A DNA stretch of 21,605 nt from RUG14186 sp964644555 (GCA_964644555.1 CAZXWI010000018.1:1-21605); one strand, 5' to 3'. Counted from the stretch's first letter, positions 7,531 through 15,449 are shown. Numbers and translations: made by a program. The notes: generated from the sequence alone by a model not told the origin.

Positions 7531-7593
7531 GTGAAAGTAATTTTGAAATCGAAATACATTGATTTTGAGATTGCTTTTTTTGATAAATTATAA
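7531..7593 (+). CDS. Possible 20-codon leader ORF ahead of nifJ
   Basis: A GTG at 7531 opens a 20-codon frame ending at TAA 7591-7593, with a good site AGAGAGG (7516-7522) 8 nt upstream. The predicted peptide is MKVILKSKY-IDFEIAFFDKL. An ATG at 7529 overlapping this GTG is followed immediately by TGA (ATGTGA), giving a start-stop pair at the same ribosome site. No homolog is recognised. It may be a leader, a gene remnant or chance. Confidence 0.2.
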   Translation: MKVILKSKYIDFEIAFFDKL

Positions 7594-7622
7594 AAGCTAA
7601 TCTAATTATTGGAGGTAACGAT

Positions 7623-10600
7623 TTGGCTAAAAAAATGAAAACTATGGACGGAAATACCGCAGCGGCTCATGCAGCTTATGCCTTTACCGAAGTTGCGGCA
7701 ATTTTCCCTATAACTCCGTCATCCCCGATGGCAGAGTATGTTGACGAATGGTCTGCAAACGGCTTGGAAAATATCTTCGGACGCACGGTAAATGTAACAG
7801 AAATGCAGTCAGAGGGAGGTGCTGCAGGTGCGCTGCACGGCTCATTGTCGGCAGGTGCGTTGACTACCACCTTTACGGCATCGCAAGGGCTTTTGCTCAT
7901 GATTCCCAATATGTATAAGATTGCCGGAGAACTTCAGCCTGCTGTATTCCATGTTACGGCAAGAGCTTTGGCTGGACATGCTCTTTCTATTTTCGGAGAC
8001 CATTCCGATATTTATGCCACACGCCAGACCGGTTTTGCCATGCTTTGCTCAAACAGCGTACAAGAAGTTATGGATCTTGCCGGTGTCGCTCATTTAAGTG
8101 CCATTAAAGGAAGCCTTCCGTTTTTGCATTTCTTTGACGGTTTCAGAACTTCTCACGAAATTCAGAAAGTCGAAGTAATGGATTACGATGTATATAAAAG
8201 ATTGATTGATTGGGATGCACTTCAGCGTTTCAGAGATCGTTCACTTAACCCCGAACACCCCTATACAAAAGGTACTGCTCAAAATCCGGATATCTTCTTC
8301 CAGGCAAAGGAAGCATCAAATAAATTCTACGATGCACTTCCCGATATAGTCATGGAATATATGAGCGAAATCTCGAAAGAAACAGGTCGTGATTACAAAC
8401 CTTTCAATTACTATGGCGACCCTGAAGCCGAAAGAATCGTTGTGGCAATGGGTTCCGTATGTGAAGCTTTGGAAGAAGTAGTCGATCATCTCAATAAAAA
8501 CGGCGAAAAAGTAGGTCTTATCAAGGTTCATTTGTATCGCCCGTTCAGCGAAAAATATTTCAAAGCCGTTTTACCGAAAACAGTAAAAAAGATTGCCGTT
8601 CTTGACAGAACCAAAGAACCCGGCAGCGCAGGCCAGCCGCTTTATCTCGATGTTAAGAGTATGCTCTATAAAGACGAAAACCATCCCATCATCGTAGGCG
8701 GTATCTACGGTCTTGGCTCTAAGGACACAACTCCTTCTCAGCTCAAAGCCGTATTCGATAATTTGGTATCGGATACCCCCAAAGATGATTTCACAATCGG
8801 TATCATAGATGATGTAACATTCAAATCCCTTGAAGTTAAGGATAATATCACTACAGTTCCCGAAGGCACGATAAGCTGCAAATTCTGGGGGCTTGGCAGC
8901 GACGGCACAGTTGGCGCAAACAAGAGCGCTATTAAAATCATCGGTGATAATACCGATATGTATGCTCAGGGCTATTTCTCCTATGACTCCAAGAAATCGG
9001 GCGGTGTTACCATATCGCACCTGCGTTTCGGTAAAAACCCCATAACAAGCACATATCTTATAGAAGATGCCGACTTCGTATCATGCTCATCTCAAAGCTA
9101 TGTCAAACAATACGACATGGCAAAAGATGTAAAGCAGGGCGGTACTTTCCTGTTAAATACCACATGGAGCGAAGAAGAACTCGAAGAACATCTTCCTGCC
9201 AATATGAAAAGAGAGCTTGCTCTTCGTAATGCCGAATTTTATATTATCAACGCAACCAATGTGGCTCAGCAAATCGGCTTAGGCAGAAAAACGAACATGA
9301 TAATGCAAAGTGCATTCTTTAAGCTCAGCAATGTCATCGACTACGAAAAAGCAGAAGAACTTCTTAAAAAAGAAGTAGTTAAGAGCTACGGCAAAAAAGG
9401 CGAAAACATCGTCAATATGAACTACAAGGCAATCGAAAATGCCGTATCTTCTCTCAAAAAAATAAATATTCCCGAAAGTTGGAAAACAGCTGTTGATGAA
9501 GAAAAAGAGGTTGATTCAGCCCCCGAATTCATACAAAACATACTCCGCCCGATGAATGCTCAAAACGGTGATGTTCTTCCTGTATCCGCATTCGAAGGCA
9601 TTGAAGACGGCAGATTCCCCTCAGGCACTAGCCAATACGAAAAACGCTGCATAGCTATTGATGTTCCCGAGTGGCAAAGCGACAAATGTATTCAGTGTAA
9701 CCGCTGTGCAATGGTTTGCCCCCATGCCGCAATAAGACCTGTTCTCATTACAGAGGACGAAGCTTCATCAAAGCCCGAAGACTTCGTAACAATCAAACCC
9801 ACCGGCAAGGACAACACCGTATCGGGTAAATCATATGAATTCAGAATTCAGGTTTCACCCCTCGACTGTACGGGTTGTGCAAGCTGTGTTAATGTATGCC
9901 CGGCTAAGGAAACAGCACTCGTTATGAAGCCCGTAGAAGAAATGGTATCTAAAGAAAAATCGAATTGGGATTACGCAGTATCGCTTCTGACCAAACAGCC
10001 CGATAACAACAATAAATACAGCGTTAAAGGCAGCCAGTTCAACAAACCGCTTCTCGAATTCTCAGGTGCTTGTGCAGGCTGCGGTGAAACGCCTTATGCC
10101 AAGCTTCTCACTCAGCTCTACGGTGAGAGAATGTATGTGGCAAATGCCACAGGCTGTTCGTCCATTTGGGGCGCCAGCGCACCCAGTATGCCTTACACCG
10201 TCAGCGACAGAGGCTATGGGCCTGCTTGGGCAAACTCGCTCTTTGAAGATAATGCCGAATACGGACTCGGCATGGCTCTTGCCGTAAAAGCGCTCAGAGA
10301 ATCCGTAAAAGATAAGCTCTTATCCGTTATGGGAAAAGACAATGAACTCGATGTTGCCATAAAAGAATGGATTACTCTTTATGATGACGGCGAAAATTCG
10401 CAAAAGGCTTCCGAAGCACTTATCAATGCTCTTACCAACGCAAACCTTGACGGTGAGGCTGCTGAAGTTAAAAAATATGTTCTTGAAAACAAAGCTCAGC
10501 TTAGCAAAAAGAGCTTTTGGATTCTCGGTGGCGATGGTTGGTCGTACGACATCGGCTACGGCGGACTTGACCATGTCTTGGCTTCCGGTGAAGATGTAAA

Positions 10601-11156
10601 TGTATTGGTATTTGATACCGAAGTATATTCCAACACAGGCGGTCAGTCCTCCAAAGCAACCCCGACTGCCGCAGTTGCCAAATTTGCCGCACAGGGTAAA
10701 AAGGTCAAGAAAAAAGACCTCGGTGCAATGGCAATGGCTTACGGATATGTATATGTAGCTCAAGTGGCAATGGGAGCTGACTACAATCAGGTTATCAAAG
10801 CCATGAAAGAAGCTGAAAGCTATCATGGGCCATCTCTCATCATCGCATATGCACCCTGCATCAACCACGGCATAAAAGCAGGCATGGGCAAATCTATGAC
10901 GCAGATGAAAAATGCCGTTGAATCGGGATATTGGCACCTTTACAGATACAACCCGACTCTTACCGAGGAGGGCAAGAATCCATTTACCCTCGACAGCAAA
11001 GAACCCACCGGCAGTTTCAGAGATTTCATCAAGAGCGAATCAAGATACACATCCCTTGAGGTAACATTCCCCGATATAGCCGAAGAACTCTTTGCACGCA
11101 CGGAGGAAGACGCTCACGCTCGCTATGAAAAATATAAAGCATTAGCCGAAAAATAA
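7623..11156 (+). CDS. nifJ: Pyruvate:ferredoxin (flavodoxin) oxidoreductase
   Basis: Oxidises pyruvate with coenzyme A to acetyl-CoA and CO2 and reduces ferredoxin, a central step in anaerobic fermentation. At 1177 aa it is the full single-chain form. Domain order: pyrimidine-binding domain with FPITPSSPMAE near residue 30, transketolase-C-like domain (about 260-360), gamma domain with GLGSDGTVGANK (about 421), a two-cluster ferredoxin domain with CIQCNRCAMVCP from C689 and CTGCASCVNVCP from C749, and a C-terminal TPP domain. Proximal cluster ligands are C817, C820, C845 and C1079, and the TPP motif GGDGWSYDIG begins near 969. TTG 7623 was chosen because GGAGGT (7611-7616) lies 6 nt upstream; the first ATG is too far away. 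Confidence 0.97.
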   Translation: MAKKMKTMDGNTAAAHAAYAFTEVAAIFPITPSSPMAEYVDEWSANGLENIFGRTVNVTEMQSEGGAAGALHGSLSAGALTTTFTASQGLLLMIPNMYKIAGELQPAVFHVTARALAGHALSIFGDHSDIYATRQTGFAMLCSNSVQEVMDLAGVAHLSAIKGSLPFLHFFDGFRTSHEIQKVEVMDYDVYKRLIDWDALQRFRDRSLNPEHPYTKGTAQNPDIFFQAKEASNKFYDALPDIVMEYMSEISKETGRDYKPFNYYGDPEAERIVVAMGSVCEALEEVVDHLNKNGEKVGLIKVHLYRPFSEKYFKAVLPKTVKKIAVLDRTKEPGSAGQPLYLDVKSMLYKDENHPIIVGGIYGLGSKDTTPSQLKAVFDNLVSDTPKDDFTIGIIDDVTFKSLEVKDNITTVPEGTISCKFWGLGSDGTVGANKSAIKIIGDNTDMYAQGYFSYDSKKSGGVTISHLRFGKNPITSTYLIEDADFVSCSSQSYVKQYDMAKDVKQGGTFLLNTTWSEEELEEHLPANMKRELALRNAEFYIINATNVAQQIGLGRKTNMIMQSAFFKLSNVIDYEKAEELLKKEVVKSYGKKGENIVNMNYKAIENAVSSLKKINIPESWKTAVDEEKEVDSAPEFIQNILRPMNAQNGDVLPVSAFEGIEDGRFPSGTSQYEKRCIAIDVPEWQSDKCIQCNRCAMVCPHAAIRPVLITEDEASSKPEDFVTIKPTGKDNTVSGKSYEFRIQVSPLDCTGCASCVNVCPAKETALVMKPVEEMVSKEKSNWDYAVSLLTKQPDNNNKYSVKGSQFNKPLLEFSGACAGCGETPYAKLLTQLYGERMYVANATGCSSIWGASAPSMPYTVSDRGYGPAWANSLFEDNAEYGLGMALAVKALRESVKDKLLSVMGKDNELDVAIKEWITLYDDGENSQKASEALINALTNANLDGEAAEVKKYVLENKAQLSKKSFWILGGDGWSYDIGYGGLDHVLASGEDVNVLVFDTEVYSNTGGQSSKATPTAAVAKFAAQGKKVKKKDLGAMAMAYGYVYVAQVAMGADYNQVIKAMKEAESYHGPSLIIAYAPCINHGIKAGMGKSMTQMKNAVESGYWHLYRYNPTLTEEGKNPFTLDSKEPTGSFRDFIKSESRYTSLEVTFPDIAEELFARTEEDAHARYEKYKALAEK

Positions 11157-11214
11157 GTTGCAATTTACTTTTCGGTTAAAGCAAAATTTATAAGTTAAAT
11201 AAAACACTCATAAA

Positions 11215-11250
11215 AAACCCTCTTTACCGAGAAATGGTAAAGAGGGTTTT
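11215..11250. terminator. Bidirectional terminator between nifJ and the FMN-binding gene
   Basis: A perfect 14-bp stem, AAACCCTCTTTACC (11215-11228) with GGTAAAGAGGGTTT (11236-11249), and a 7-nt loop. T-runs on each strand (TTTTG after it on +, TTTTTT on -) suit termination of both convergent genes. Confidence 0.92.
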
Positions 11251-11278
11251 GTTAGTATATCAAGTTTAAATATCAAAC

Positions 11279-11725
11279 TTATTTTGATGCTTCTGCGATA
11301 AGTTCGTTAACTGATTGAACAAACCATGATACATTAATTGTAACGCCTGAAACAGTGTCAACTTTTCCATCGGTGGGGTTAAGGTTTGCTGTTCCCTGAT
11401 TTGCTACAACTTCTGCTGCAAGTGCGTCAGCCTGTTCGCTCCAAGAGAGTTCTCCCGGCATTTCGTAGTTGCCTGATGCTACTGCATCTCTTTTGGTTGC
11501 TCCGTCTGAAGATACTCCGTCCCATACTACTGAAGTGATTTTGCCACCCTCAACTGTTAAAGTGAGTGTGTCTTTAAATCCGTTTGATTCTTCTGTGCTT
11601 TCTTTTGCGTAAGTGCCGTCGGCAAGTGTTACGTTTTCGCCCTGTTTGTCGTCATTGCTTGTTGAACAAGCTGCAAAGCTTACCACAAGAACCAAGCAAA
11701 GCAATAAAGCTGTTAATTTTTTCAT
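11279..11725 (-). CDS. FMN-binding domain lipoprotein
   Basis: 148 aa. Residues 1-20 form a lipoprotein signal with a lipobox SFAAC (C20), so the protein is probably anchored outside the membrane. The rest resembles a single FMN-binding domain: ADGTYAKE, a GGKITSVVWDG strand and DTVSGVT near the C-terminus. In such domains the motif Dxx(S/T)GA(T/S) is where ApbE attaches FMN to the threonine; here it reads DTVSGVT, with V for A, so T129 is the likely but unproven attachment site. AAGGAG lies 9 nt before the ATG. It follows the NusG-domain-II gene by 45 nt and is probably co-transcribed with it. Likely role: extracytoplasmic flavin electron carrier or sensor. Confidence 0.8.
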   Translation of the reverse strand: MKKLTALLLCLVLVVSFAACSTSNDDKQGENVTLADGTYAKESTEESNGFKDTLTLTVEGGKITSVVWDGVSSDGATKRDAVASGNYEMPGELSWSEQADALAAEVVANQGTANLNPTDGKVDTVSGVTINVSWFVQSVNELIAEASK

Positions 11726-11770
11726 TATGTTTTCTCCTTAATTAATAATAAAATATACCGATAAAAATTA

Positions 11771-12139
11771 TCAATTTGAAACGCTGTCATTTGTGCTTTC
11801 GTTTTCGGAGATAACCTCCACCACCACTTTATTGGGCAGACAAATAATGCTTTCCGAATCATACGATATTGCCTTTTGGTTTACGCATAATTTGTCGGGG
11901 CAGGTAGCTTCGGTTATCTTCGCTGTATTGTCTTTGATAACGAGAATATTATAACTGTTATTATCCCCTATTTTCAGCGTCATATCCTCATTCAGCGAAT
12001 ATGTTCCGATAAGTTCGTTATTAACTTTTACCACTACTTTAGCTCCGTCAGTTTTATTCAGAAATAAAACCACAGAAAGTATCAATGCCGCCACAATTAG
12101 CAGTGTAATAAGCACAATGTCGTTTCTCTTAATTTTCAT
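11771..12139 (-). CDS. Membrane-anchored NusG domain II protein
   Basis: 122 aa with one hydrophobic segment at about residues 7-27, then an extracytoplasmic NusG-domain-II fold (a small beta-barrel). The block CPDKLCVNQKAIS followed by ICLPNKVVVEV is typical of this family. It is not a NusG transcription factor: the NGN and KOW domains are missing. Its function is not established. Such genes are commonly seen near FMN-binding lipoproteins and flavin-modifying genes in Clostridia, matching the downstream gene here. No Shine-Dalgarno sequence precedes the ATG, and a TATAAT box ends only 8 nt before it, so the mRNA may be leaderless. Confidence 0.75.
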   Translation of the reverse strand: MKIKRNDIVLITLLIVAALILSVVLFLNKTDGAKVVVKVNNELIGTYSLNEDMTLKIGDNNSYNILVIKDNTAKITEATCPDKLCVNQKAISYDSESIICLPNKVVVEVISENESTNDSVSN

Positions 12140-12146
12140 CGGTTGT

Positions 12147-12152
12147 ATTATA
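12147..12152 (-). promoter_or_regulatory. -10 box (TATAAT) just before the NusG-domain-II gene
   Basis: ATTATA on + reads TATAAT on -. The -35 candidate 17 nt upstream is TATGAA (12170-12175), a poor match. Transcription would begin about at the ATG itself (12139). Confidence 0.45.
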
Positions 12153-12201
12153 CCTTATAAAAAGCTTTCTTCATATAAAATTACCAATCATTAACCGTAA
12201 T

Positions 12202-12426
12202 TTAATTCTCACTATCTTCTTCCACGGGGGTAAAGCGTGTATATTCTATCCCCTCTCGTATTATCTTTTCATTCCACATTGCGGCAGGTCTTACCCATAA
12301 TCCTCGCTCACCGTAAAGCGCACGGTACACTACCATATCTTCTTCCGTTTCCGAATGTTTTGCGCAGAATAATACTTCGTATTTATTTCCTTTAAAATGT
12401 TTGTATATGCCGGGTTTAATGTCCAT
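12202..12426 (-). CDS. DUF1653 domain protein
   Basis: 74 aa, the whole length being one DUF1653 domain. Recognisable blocks are PGIYKHFKGNKYEV (residues 5-18), HSETEEDMVVYRALYG (24-39) and LWVRPAAMW (43-51). The family is a small beta-rich fold of unknown function, widespread in bacteria. No signal peptide is present. A promoter lies upstream at 12458-12486, and the gene diverges from the DUF4177 gene. It could be cotranscribed with the NusG-domain-II gene 62 nt downstream, although that gene has a -10 box of its own. Confidence 0.88.
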   Translation of the reverse strand: MDIKPGIYKHFKGNKYEVLFCAKHSETEEDMVVYRALYGERGLWVRPAAMWNEKIIREGIEYTRFTPVEEDSEN

Positions 12427-12457
12427 TTATTCTTCCTATGTGTAATATTTTCAATAT

Positions 12458-12486
12458 ACTTTATCATTATATTTACTCTAAGTCAA
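12458..12486 (-). promoter_or_regulatory. Promoter of the DUF1653 gene
   Basis: On the minus strand TTGACT (complement of 12481-12486) and TAAAGT (complement of 12458-12463) are 17 nt apart. The leader to the ATG at 12426 would be about 25 nt. Confidence 0.65.
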
Positions 12487-12557
12487 ATGAATATGCACGA
12501 TTTATGTTTTATATCTTCAATTATTAACTTTACAGCTTAACATAAATTTGTTTTTTG

Positions 12558-12586
12558 TTGATTTTGTATGGGGTTTGTTTTATAAT
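12558..12586 (+). promoter_or_regulatory. Promoter of the DUF4177 gene
   Basis: TTGATT (12558-12563) and TATAAT (12581-12586) have an exact 17-nt spacer. A near-perfect ribosome binding site, AAAGGAGGT (12592-12600), follows. The transcript leader would be very short, about 13 nt. The combination suggests high expression. Confidence 0.8.
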
Positions 12587-12605
12587 TTAATAAAGGAGGT
12601 GCAAC

Positions 12606-12872
12606 ATGGAATTTTTAGATAGAGCAAAGTATGAATCATCTTTTTCCGTTGCATCGGGTCAATCACTCGAATATGTAGTATTACAGGTTACCTTAAAGGA
12701 GAAATTCTTAGGTACCGGATCCGGAAACCTTACAGAACTTGAAGATGTTATTAACAATCAGGCTAAAAAAGGCTACAGACTCCATACTATAACCACAGCA
12801 AACGGCGGGTCAAAAGGGCTTGCCGGTGGCGACAGAATCCAAGCAACGATGGTATTCGAAAAAATAGTTTAA
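12606..12872 (+). CDS. DUF4177 domain protein
   Basis: 88 aa, no signal peptide or membrane segment. The layout fits DUF4177: a first strand LEYVVLQV (residues 20-27), a helix LTELEDVINNQAKKGYRL (about 41-58) and a second sheet segment HTITTANGG, then ATMVFEKIV at the end. In place of the usual acidic linker it has LGTGSGN, and a glycine-rich turn SKGLAGGD near the end. The function of the family is unknown. It appears to be a single-gene transcript, with a strong promoter and ribosome site before it and a palindrome after it. Confidence 0.8.
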   Translation: MEFLDRAKYESSFSVASGQSLEYVVLQVTLKEKFLGTGSGNLTELEDVINNQAKKGYRLHTITTANGGSKGLAGGDRIQATMVFEKIV

Positions 12873-12873
12873 T

Positions 12874-12897
12874 AAACAGCGGCATATGCCGCTGTTT
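12874..12897. terminator. Perfect 24-bp palindrome after the DUF4177 gene
   Basis: AAACAGCGGCAT (12874-12885) is followed directly by its reverse complement (12886-12897). The T-run is short (TTT, then CCG), so termination may be partial and the RluA-family gene could be read from the same transcript. A second small hairpin, CAGCC (12906-12910) with GGCTG (12918-12922), follows. Confidence 0.6.
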
Positions 12898-12959
12898 CCG
12901 ATTTTCAGCCCTGTTTAGGCTGTACCTTATAAAAGCAAACCAAACGAACGGAGAAAAAT

Positions 12960-13856
12960 ATGCAAGTCCTTGAAGGTGCACGATACAAATACATTGTAGA
13001 AGATTTTAACGGTGAAATATTCGACTATCTCAGAAAAAGACACGACTACTCCTCCAGAGTGGTCAAATCCGTAAAAAGAGAGGGCGAGCTTTTGCTTAAC
13101 GGAGTCCATGCCAATTTCATTGATTCCTGCAAAAGCGGTGATGTCATCGAAGTTATTCTAAAACCCGAGTATTACGATTCCGAAGCCGAGGATTTACCCC
13201 TTAGTGTTTTGTATGAAGACGATGATATCCTTGTTGTCAACAAGCCACCCTATATGGTTACTCACCCGACTAAGAGCCACCAAAGCGGCACATTGTCAAA
13301 TGCCGTATATAATTATTATCAAAACAAAAACTACATAGGCAAAATTCACTTTGTTTCCCGCCTTGATATGGATACTTCCGGTGTTGTAATCATAGCCAAA
13401 AACAAATTCATTCACCATCTCATGCAAAATGTTATAGATTACAAACCTTTTGACAAATATTACTACGCCATAATATCATCGAATCTTCCCAATGATAACG
13501 GCATTATCAATTCTCCCATAATGCGCTCCGGTGAGGGAATAAAAAGGGTGATAGACGATAGCGGCAAAGAGTGCATAACCCATTACGAAGTAATCGAGAA
13601 GTTCAAGGACTACAGCCTTGTGCGTCTAAAGCTCGTAACCGGCAGAACTCACCAAATCAGAGTACATTTGCAAAGTGTAGGTTGCCATATCATATCCGAT
13701 TCGCTTTACGGCACTCTTGATCATCACATATCACGCCAGGCCCTTCACGCTGCCGAAGTCAGCTTTATGCATCCCATAAAAAAAGAGCTTATGCATTTTG
13801 AAGCCCCATTGCCGGAGGATATGCAAAATGCACTTGCTCAAATCAGAAGTGAATAA
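12960..13856 (+). CDS. RluA-family pseudouridine synthase
   Basis: Converts uridine to pseudouridine in rRNA or tRNA. 298 aa: an N-terminal S4-like RNA-binding region (about residues 14-70), then the catalytic domain. The active-site motif reads SRLDMDTSG with catalytic D136; other family blocks are NKPPYMVTHP (94-103), RLKLVTGRTHQIRVHLQ and IISDSLYG. The histidine often found before RLD is a serine here, which is tolerated in the family. Substrate position (RluD-like, RluC-like or other) cannot be assigned. The start is supported by ACGGAG about 7 nt upstream. Confidence 0.9.
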   Translation: MQVLEGARYKYIVEDFNGEIFDYLRKRHDYSSRVVKSVKREGELLLNGVHANFIDSCKSGDVIEVILKPEYYDSEAEDLPLSVLYEDDDILVVNKPPYMVTHPTKSHQSGTLSNAVYNYYQNKNYIGKIHFVSRLDMDTSGVVIIAKNKFIHHLMQNVIDYKPFDKYYYAIISSNLPNDNGIINSPIMRSGEGIKRVIDDSGKECITHYEVIEKFKDYSLVRLKLVTGRTHQIRVHLQSVGCHIISDSLYGTLDHHISRQALHAAEVSFMHPIKKELMHFEAPLPEDMQNALAQIRSE

Positions 13857-13875
13857 TAAATTCCAGTTTATTATT
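13852..13875 (+). repeat. AT-only hairpin overlapping the RluA-family stop codon
   Basis: AATAATAAA (13852-13860) pairs perfectly with TTTATTATT (13867-13875) around a 6-nt loop. It includes the stop codon. No T-run follows; the true terminator is the next hairpin. Confidence 0.4.
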
Positions 13876-13904
13876 TGTGAATTGTTCAGTATCGGCGAAT
13901 AAAA

Positions 13905-13938
13905 ATAAAGGCTGCCTTAGGTAGCCTTTATCTTTTTT
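13905..13938. terminator. Bidirectional terminator between the RluA-family gene and the ABC transporter operon
   Basis: Stem 13905-13916 (ATAAAGGCTGCC) with 13920-13931 (GGTAGCCTTTAT), 12 pairs including one G-U on +, and a 3-nt loop. CTTTTTT follows on +; on - the stem is followed by TTTTATTCG. It ends both convergent transcripts. Confidence 0.9.
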
Positions 13939-14662
13939 ATAAAACTTTACTTAAGAAGTCCTGAGTACGCTTTTCTTTAGCGTGGTTAAATATTTCATCG
14001 GGAGTACCCTCTTCTACGATAAGCCCCTCGTCCATAAATATTACTCTGTTTGCCACTTTCTTGGCAAATCCGATTTCGTGCGTTACCACGATCATCGTTG
14101 TGCCGCTGTGAGCAAGTTCTTCCATAACCGAGAGAACTTCGCCAACCATTTCAGGGTCAAGTGCAGATGTGGGTTCGTCGAAAAGCATTATTTCCGGCTC
14201 CATTGCCAAAGCTCTTGCAATGGCGACCCTTTGTTTCTGCCCTCCCGAAAGCTGGGTTGGGAATGTGTCTTTTTTATCTAAAAGGCCGACTCTCTTAAGC
14301 AGTTCGCAGCCTGTTTGCTCTGCTTTTTCGGGAGCAATGCCCAATACTCTTATGGGAGCAATGGTAATATTGTCTATAACACTCATATGAGGGAAGAGGT
14401 TGAAGTGCTGAAAAACAAATCCGATCTTGGCTCTCATTGCTTCAAGTGCTTTATCGTTTTTGTAATTTACTTCCTCTCCGCTGAGGTAAACATGACCTTC
14501 GTTTGGAATTTCCAAACCGTTAATGCATCTTAAAAGGGTACTTTTGCCCGAACCCGATGGCCCGATTATGCATACTATTTCGCCTTTGTTAACGTGCAAA
14601 TCAACGCCCTTGACAGCTTTCGTATTTTTAAATTCTTTAACTATTCCTTGAAGATTAATCAC
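13937..14662 (-). CDS. Polar amino acid ABC transporter, ATP-binding protein
   Basis: Energises import with the permease and solute-binding lipoprotein encoded upstream. 241 aa with Walker A GPSGSGKST (residues 34-42), Q-loop FQHFNLFPH, signature LSGGQKQRVAIARAL, Walker B IMLFDEPTSALD and switch histidine VTHE. This is the GlnQ/ArtM class. The start is GTG 14662: AAAGGAGG lies 10 nt upstream, and the protein then begins MINLQGIVKEF as family members do. An ATG at 14695 would extend it into the permease gene. The GTG overlaps the permease stop by 8 nt, suggesting translational coupling. Confidence 0.94.
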   Translation of the reverse strand: MINLQGIVKEFKNTKAVKGVDLHVNKGEIVCIIGPSGSGKSTLLRCINGLEIPNEGHVYLSGEEVNYKNDKALEAMRAKIGFVFQHFNLFPHMSVIDNITIAPIRVLGIAPEKAEQTGCELLKRVGLLDKKDTFPTQLSGGQKQRVAIARALAMEPEIMLFDEPTSALDPEMVGEVLSVMEELAHSGTTMIVVTHEIGFAKKVANRVIFMDEGLIVEEGTPDEIFNHAKEKRTQDFLSKVL

Positions 14663-15329
14663 TTTCCGAAAGCCTCCTTTCGAGTTTATTGGCAAAGATT
14701 GAAATGGTTATCGTCATTATAAGATACATTACCGATGCTGCCAAAAGCGGAATGATGTAGTTGTAGTATCTTGCGCCGAGTATCTGTGCACTCTTTAAAA
14801 GTTCTATAGCACCGATTGTGGAAATAAGGGACGAGTCCTTTATCAAGGTAATAAATTCGCTTACCATGGGCGGCACTATTCTTTTGAATGCCTGAGGCAG
14901 AATAAGTCTTTTCATTATTTCCGAACGGCTCATTCCGAGTGCCATACCTGCTTCCCATTGTCCTTTATCAACCCCGTTAATGCCCGAACGGATAAGTTCC
15001 GTTGAATAAGCACCGCTGTTAATACTCATGGCGATTACTCCTATAACATAGGGGTTTGGCGTAAAGCCGTGTCCTGTAATTGCTCTTACGATTGACGGAA
15101 CGCCCAAAAAGAAGAATAATATCTGAAGAAGCATCGGGGTTCCTCGAATAATGGTTATATAAAAGTTTGCTATAGCGTTTAATATCTTGCTTTTGGATAT
15201 TTTGCTCAAAGCACCCAATATGCCTATTATTGTGCCTATGATTACGGCGCAAATCGCTATTACTATCGACATACCCGCCGCTTTAAGCATATATCCCAAA
15301 TTTTCGGGAGATAATATTTTTTCTAACAT
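14655..15329 (-). CDS. Polar amino acid ABC transporter, permease (HisM/GlnP family)
   Basis: 224 aa membrane protein with about five predicted hydrophobic segments. The His/Glu/Gln/Arg/opine family entry pattern is clear: IIRGTPMLLQILFFF (about 60-74) and the EAA loop EAGMALGMSRSEIMKRLILP (126-145), which docks on the ATPase. Such permeases work as homodimers when a single permease gene is present, as here. The gene lies 120 nt after the binding-protein gene, from which it is separated by a strong hairpin, and overlaps the ATPase gene. Substrate class is polar amino acids or their derivatives; the exact substrate is not readable. Confidence 0.94.
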   Translation of the reverse strand: MLEKILSPENLGYMLKAAGMSIVIAICAVIIGTIIGILGALSKISKSKILNAIANFYITIIRGTPMLLQILFFFLGVPSIVRAITGHGFTPNPYVIGVIAMSINSGAYSTELIRSGINGVDKGQWEAGMALGMSRSEIMKRLILPQAFKRIVPPMVSEFITLIKDSSLISTIGAIELLKSAQILGARYYNYIIPLLAASVMYLIMTITISIFANKLERRLSESD

Positions 15330-15364
15330 AAAAATTTCCTTTAAAATTGATTTCGTTTTTTAGA

Positions 15365-15396
15365 ACAAAACCGAAAACACAAGTTTTCGGTTTTGT
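15365..15396. promoter_or_regulatory. Intercistronic hairpin between binding-protein and permease genes
   Basis: A perfect 14-bp stem, ACAAAACCGAAAAC (15365-15378) with GTTTTCGGTTTTGT (15383-15396), and a 4-nt loop. No T-run follows on the minus strand (TCTAAAAAACG), so it is more likely a processing or RNA-stability hairpin, or a partial attenuator. Such an element would give more binding protein than permease and ATPase. Confidence 0.65.
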
Positions 15397-15449
15397 CTTA
15401 AGATATATTTCTTTCAATACGCATATTCGACTTATGCGAATGAGGAGCC

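Larger units (their letters stand above)
7154..7622. other. Non-coding stretch rich in inverted repeats between rnpB and nifJ
   Basis: About 470 nt without a recognised gene. It holds two 59-bp direct repeats (listed separately), a long-range inverted pair AAACGATT (7153-7160) / AATCGTTT (7311-7318), a 7-bp stem AGGCAAG (7222-7228) / CTTGCCT (7275-7281), a hairpin at 7281-7311, a hairpin at 7419-7443, an operator-like palindrome at 7478-7496 and a possible tiny ORF at 7531-7593. There is no classic stem plus T-run, so how rnpB transcription ends is not clear. The repeats suggest a mobile or repetitive intergenic element family. Confidence 0.6.

Noticed and set aside
10320..10937. 205-codon open frame on the minus strand
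   Set aside because: It lies entirely inside nifJ, has no ribosome site and no recognisable domain; it is an antisense shadow of codon bias.
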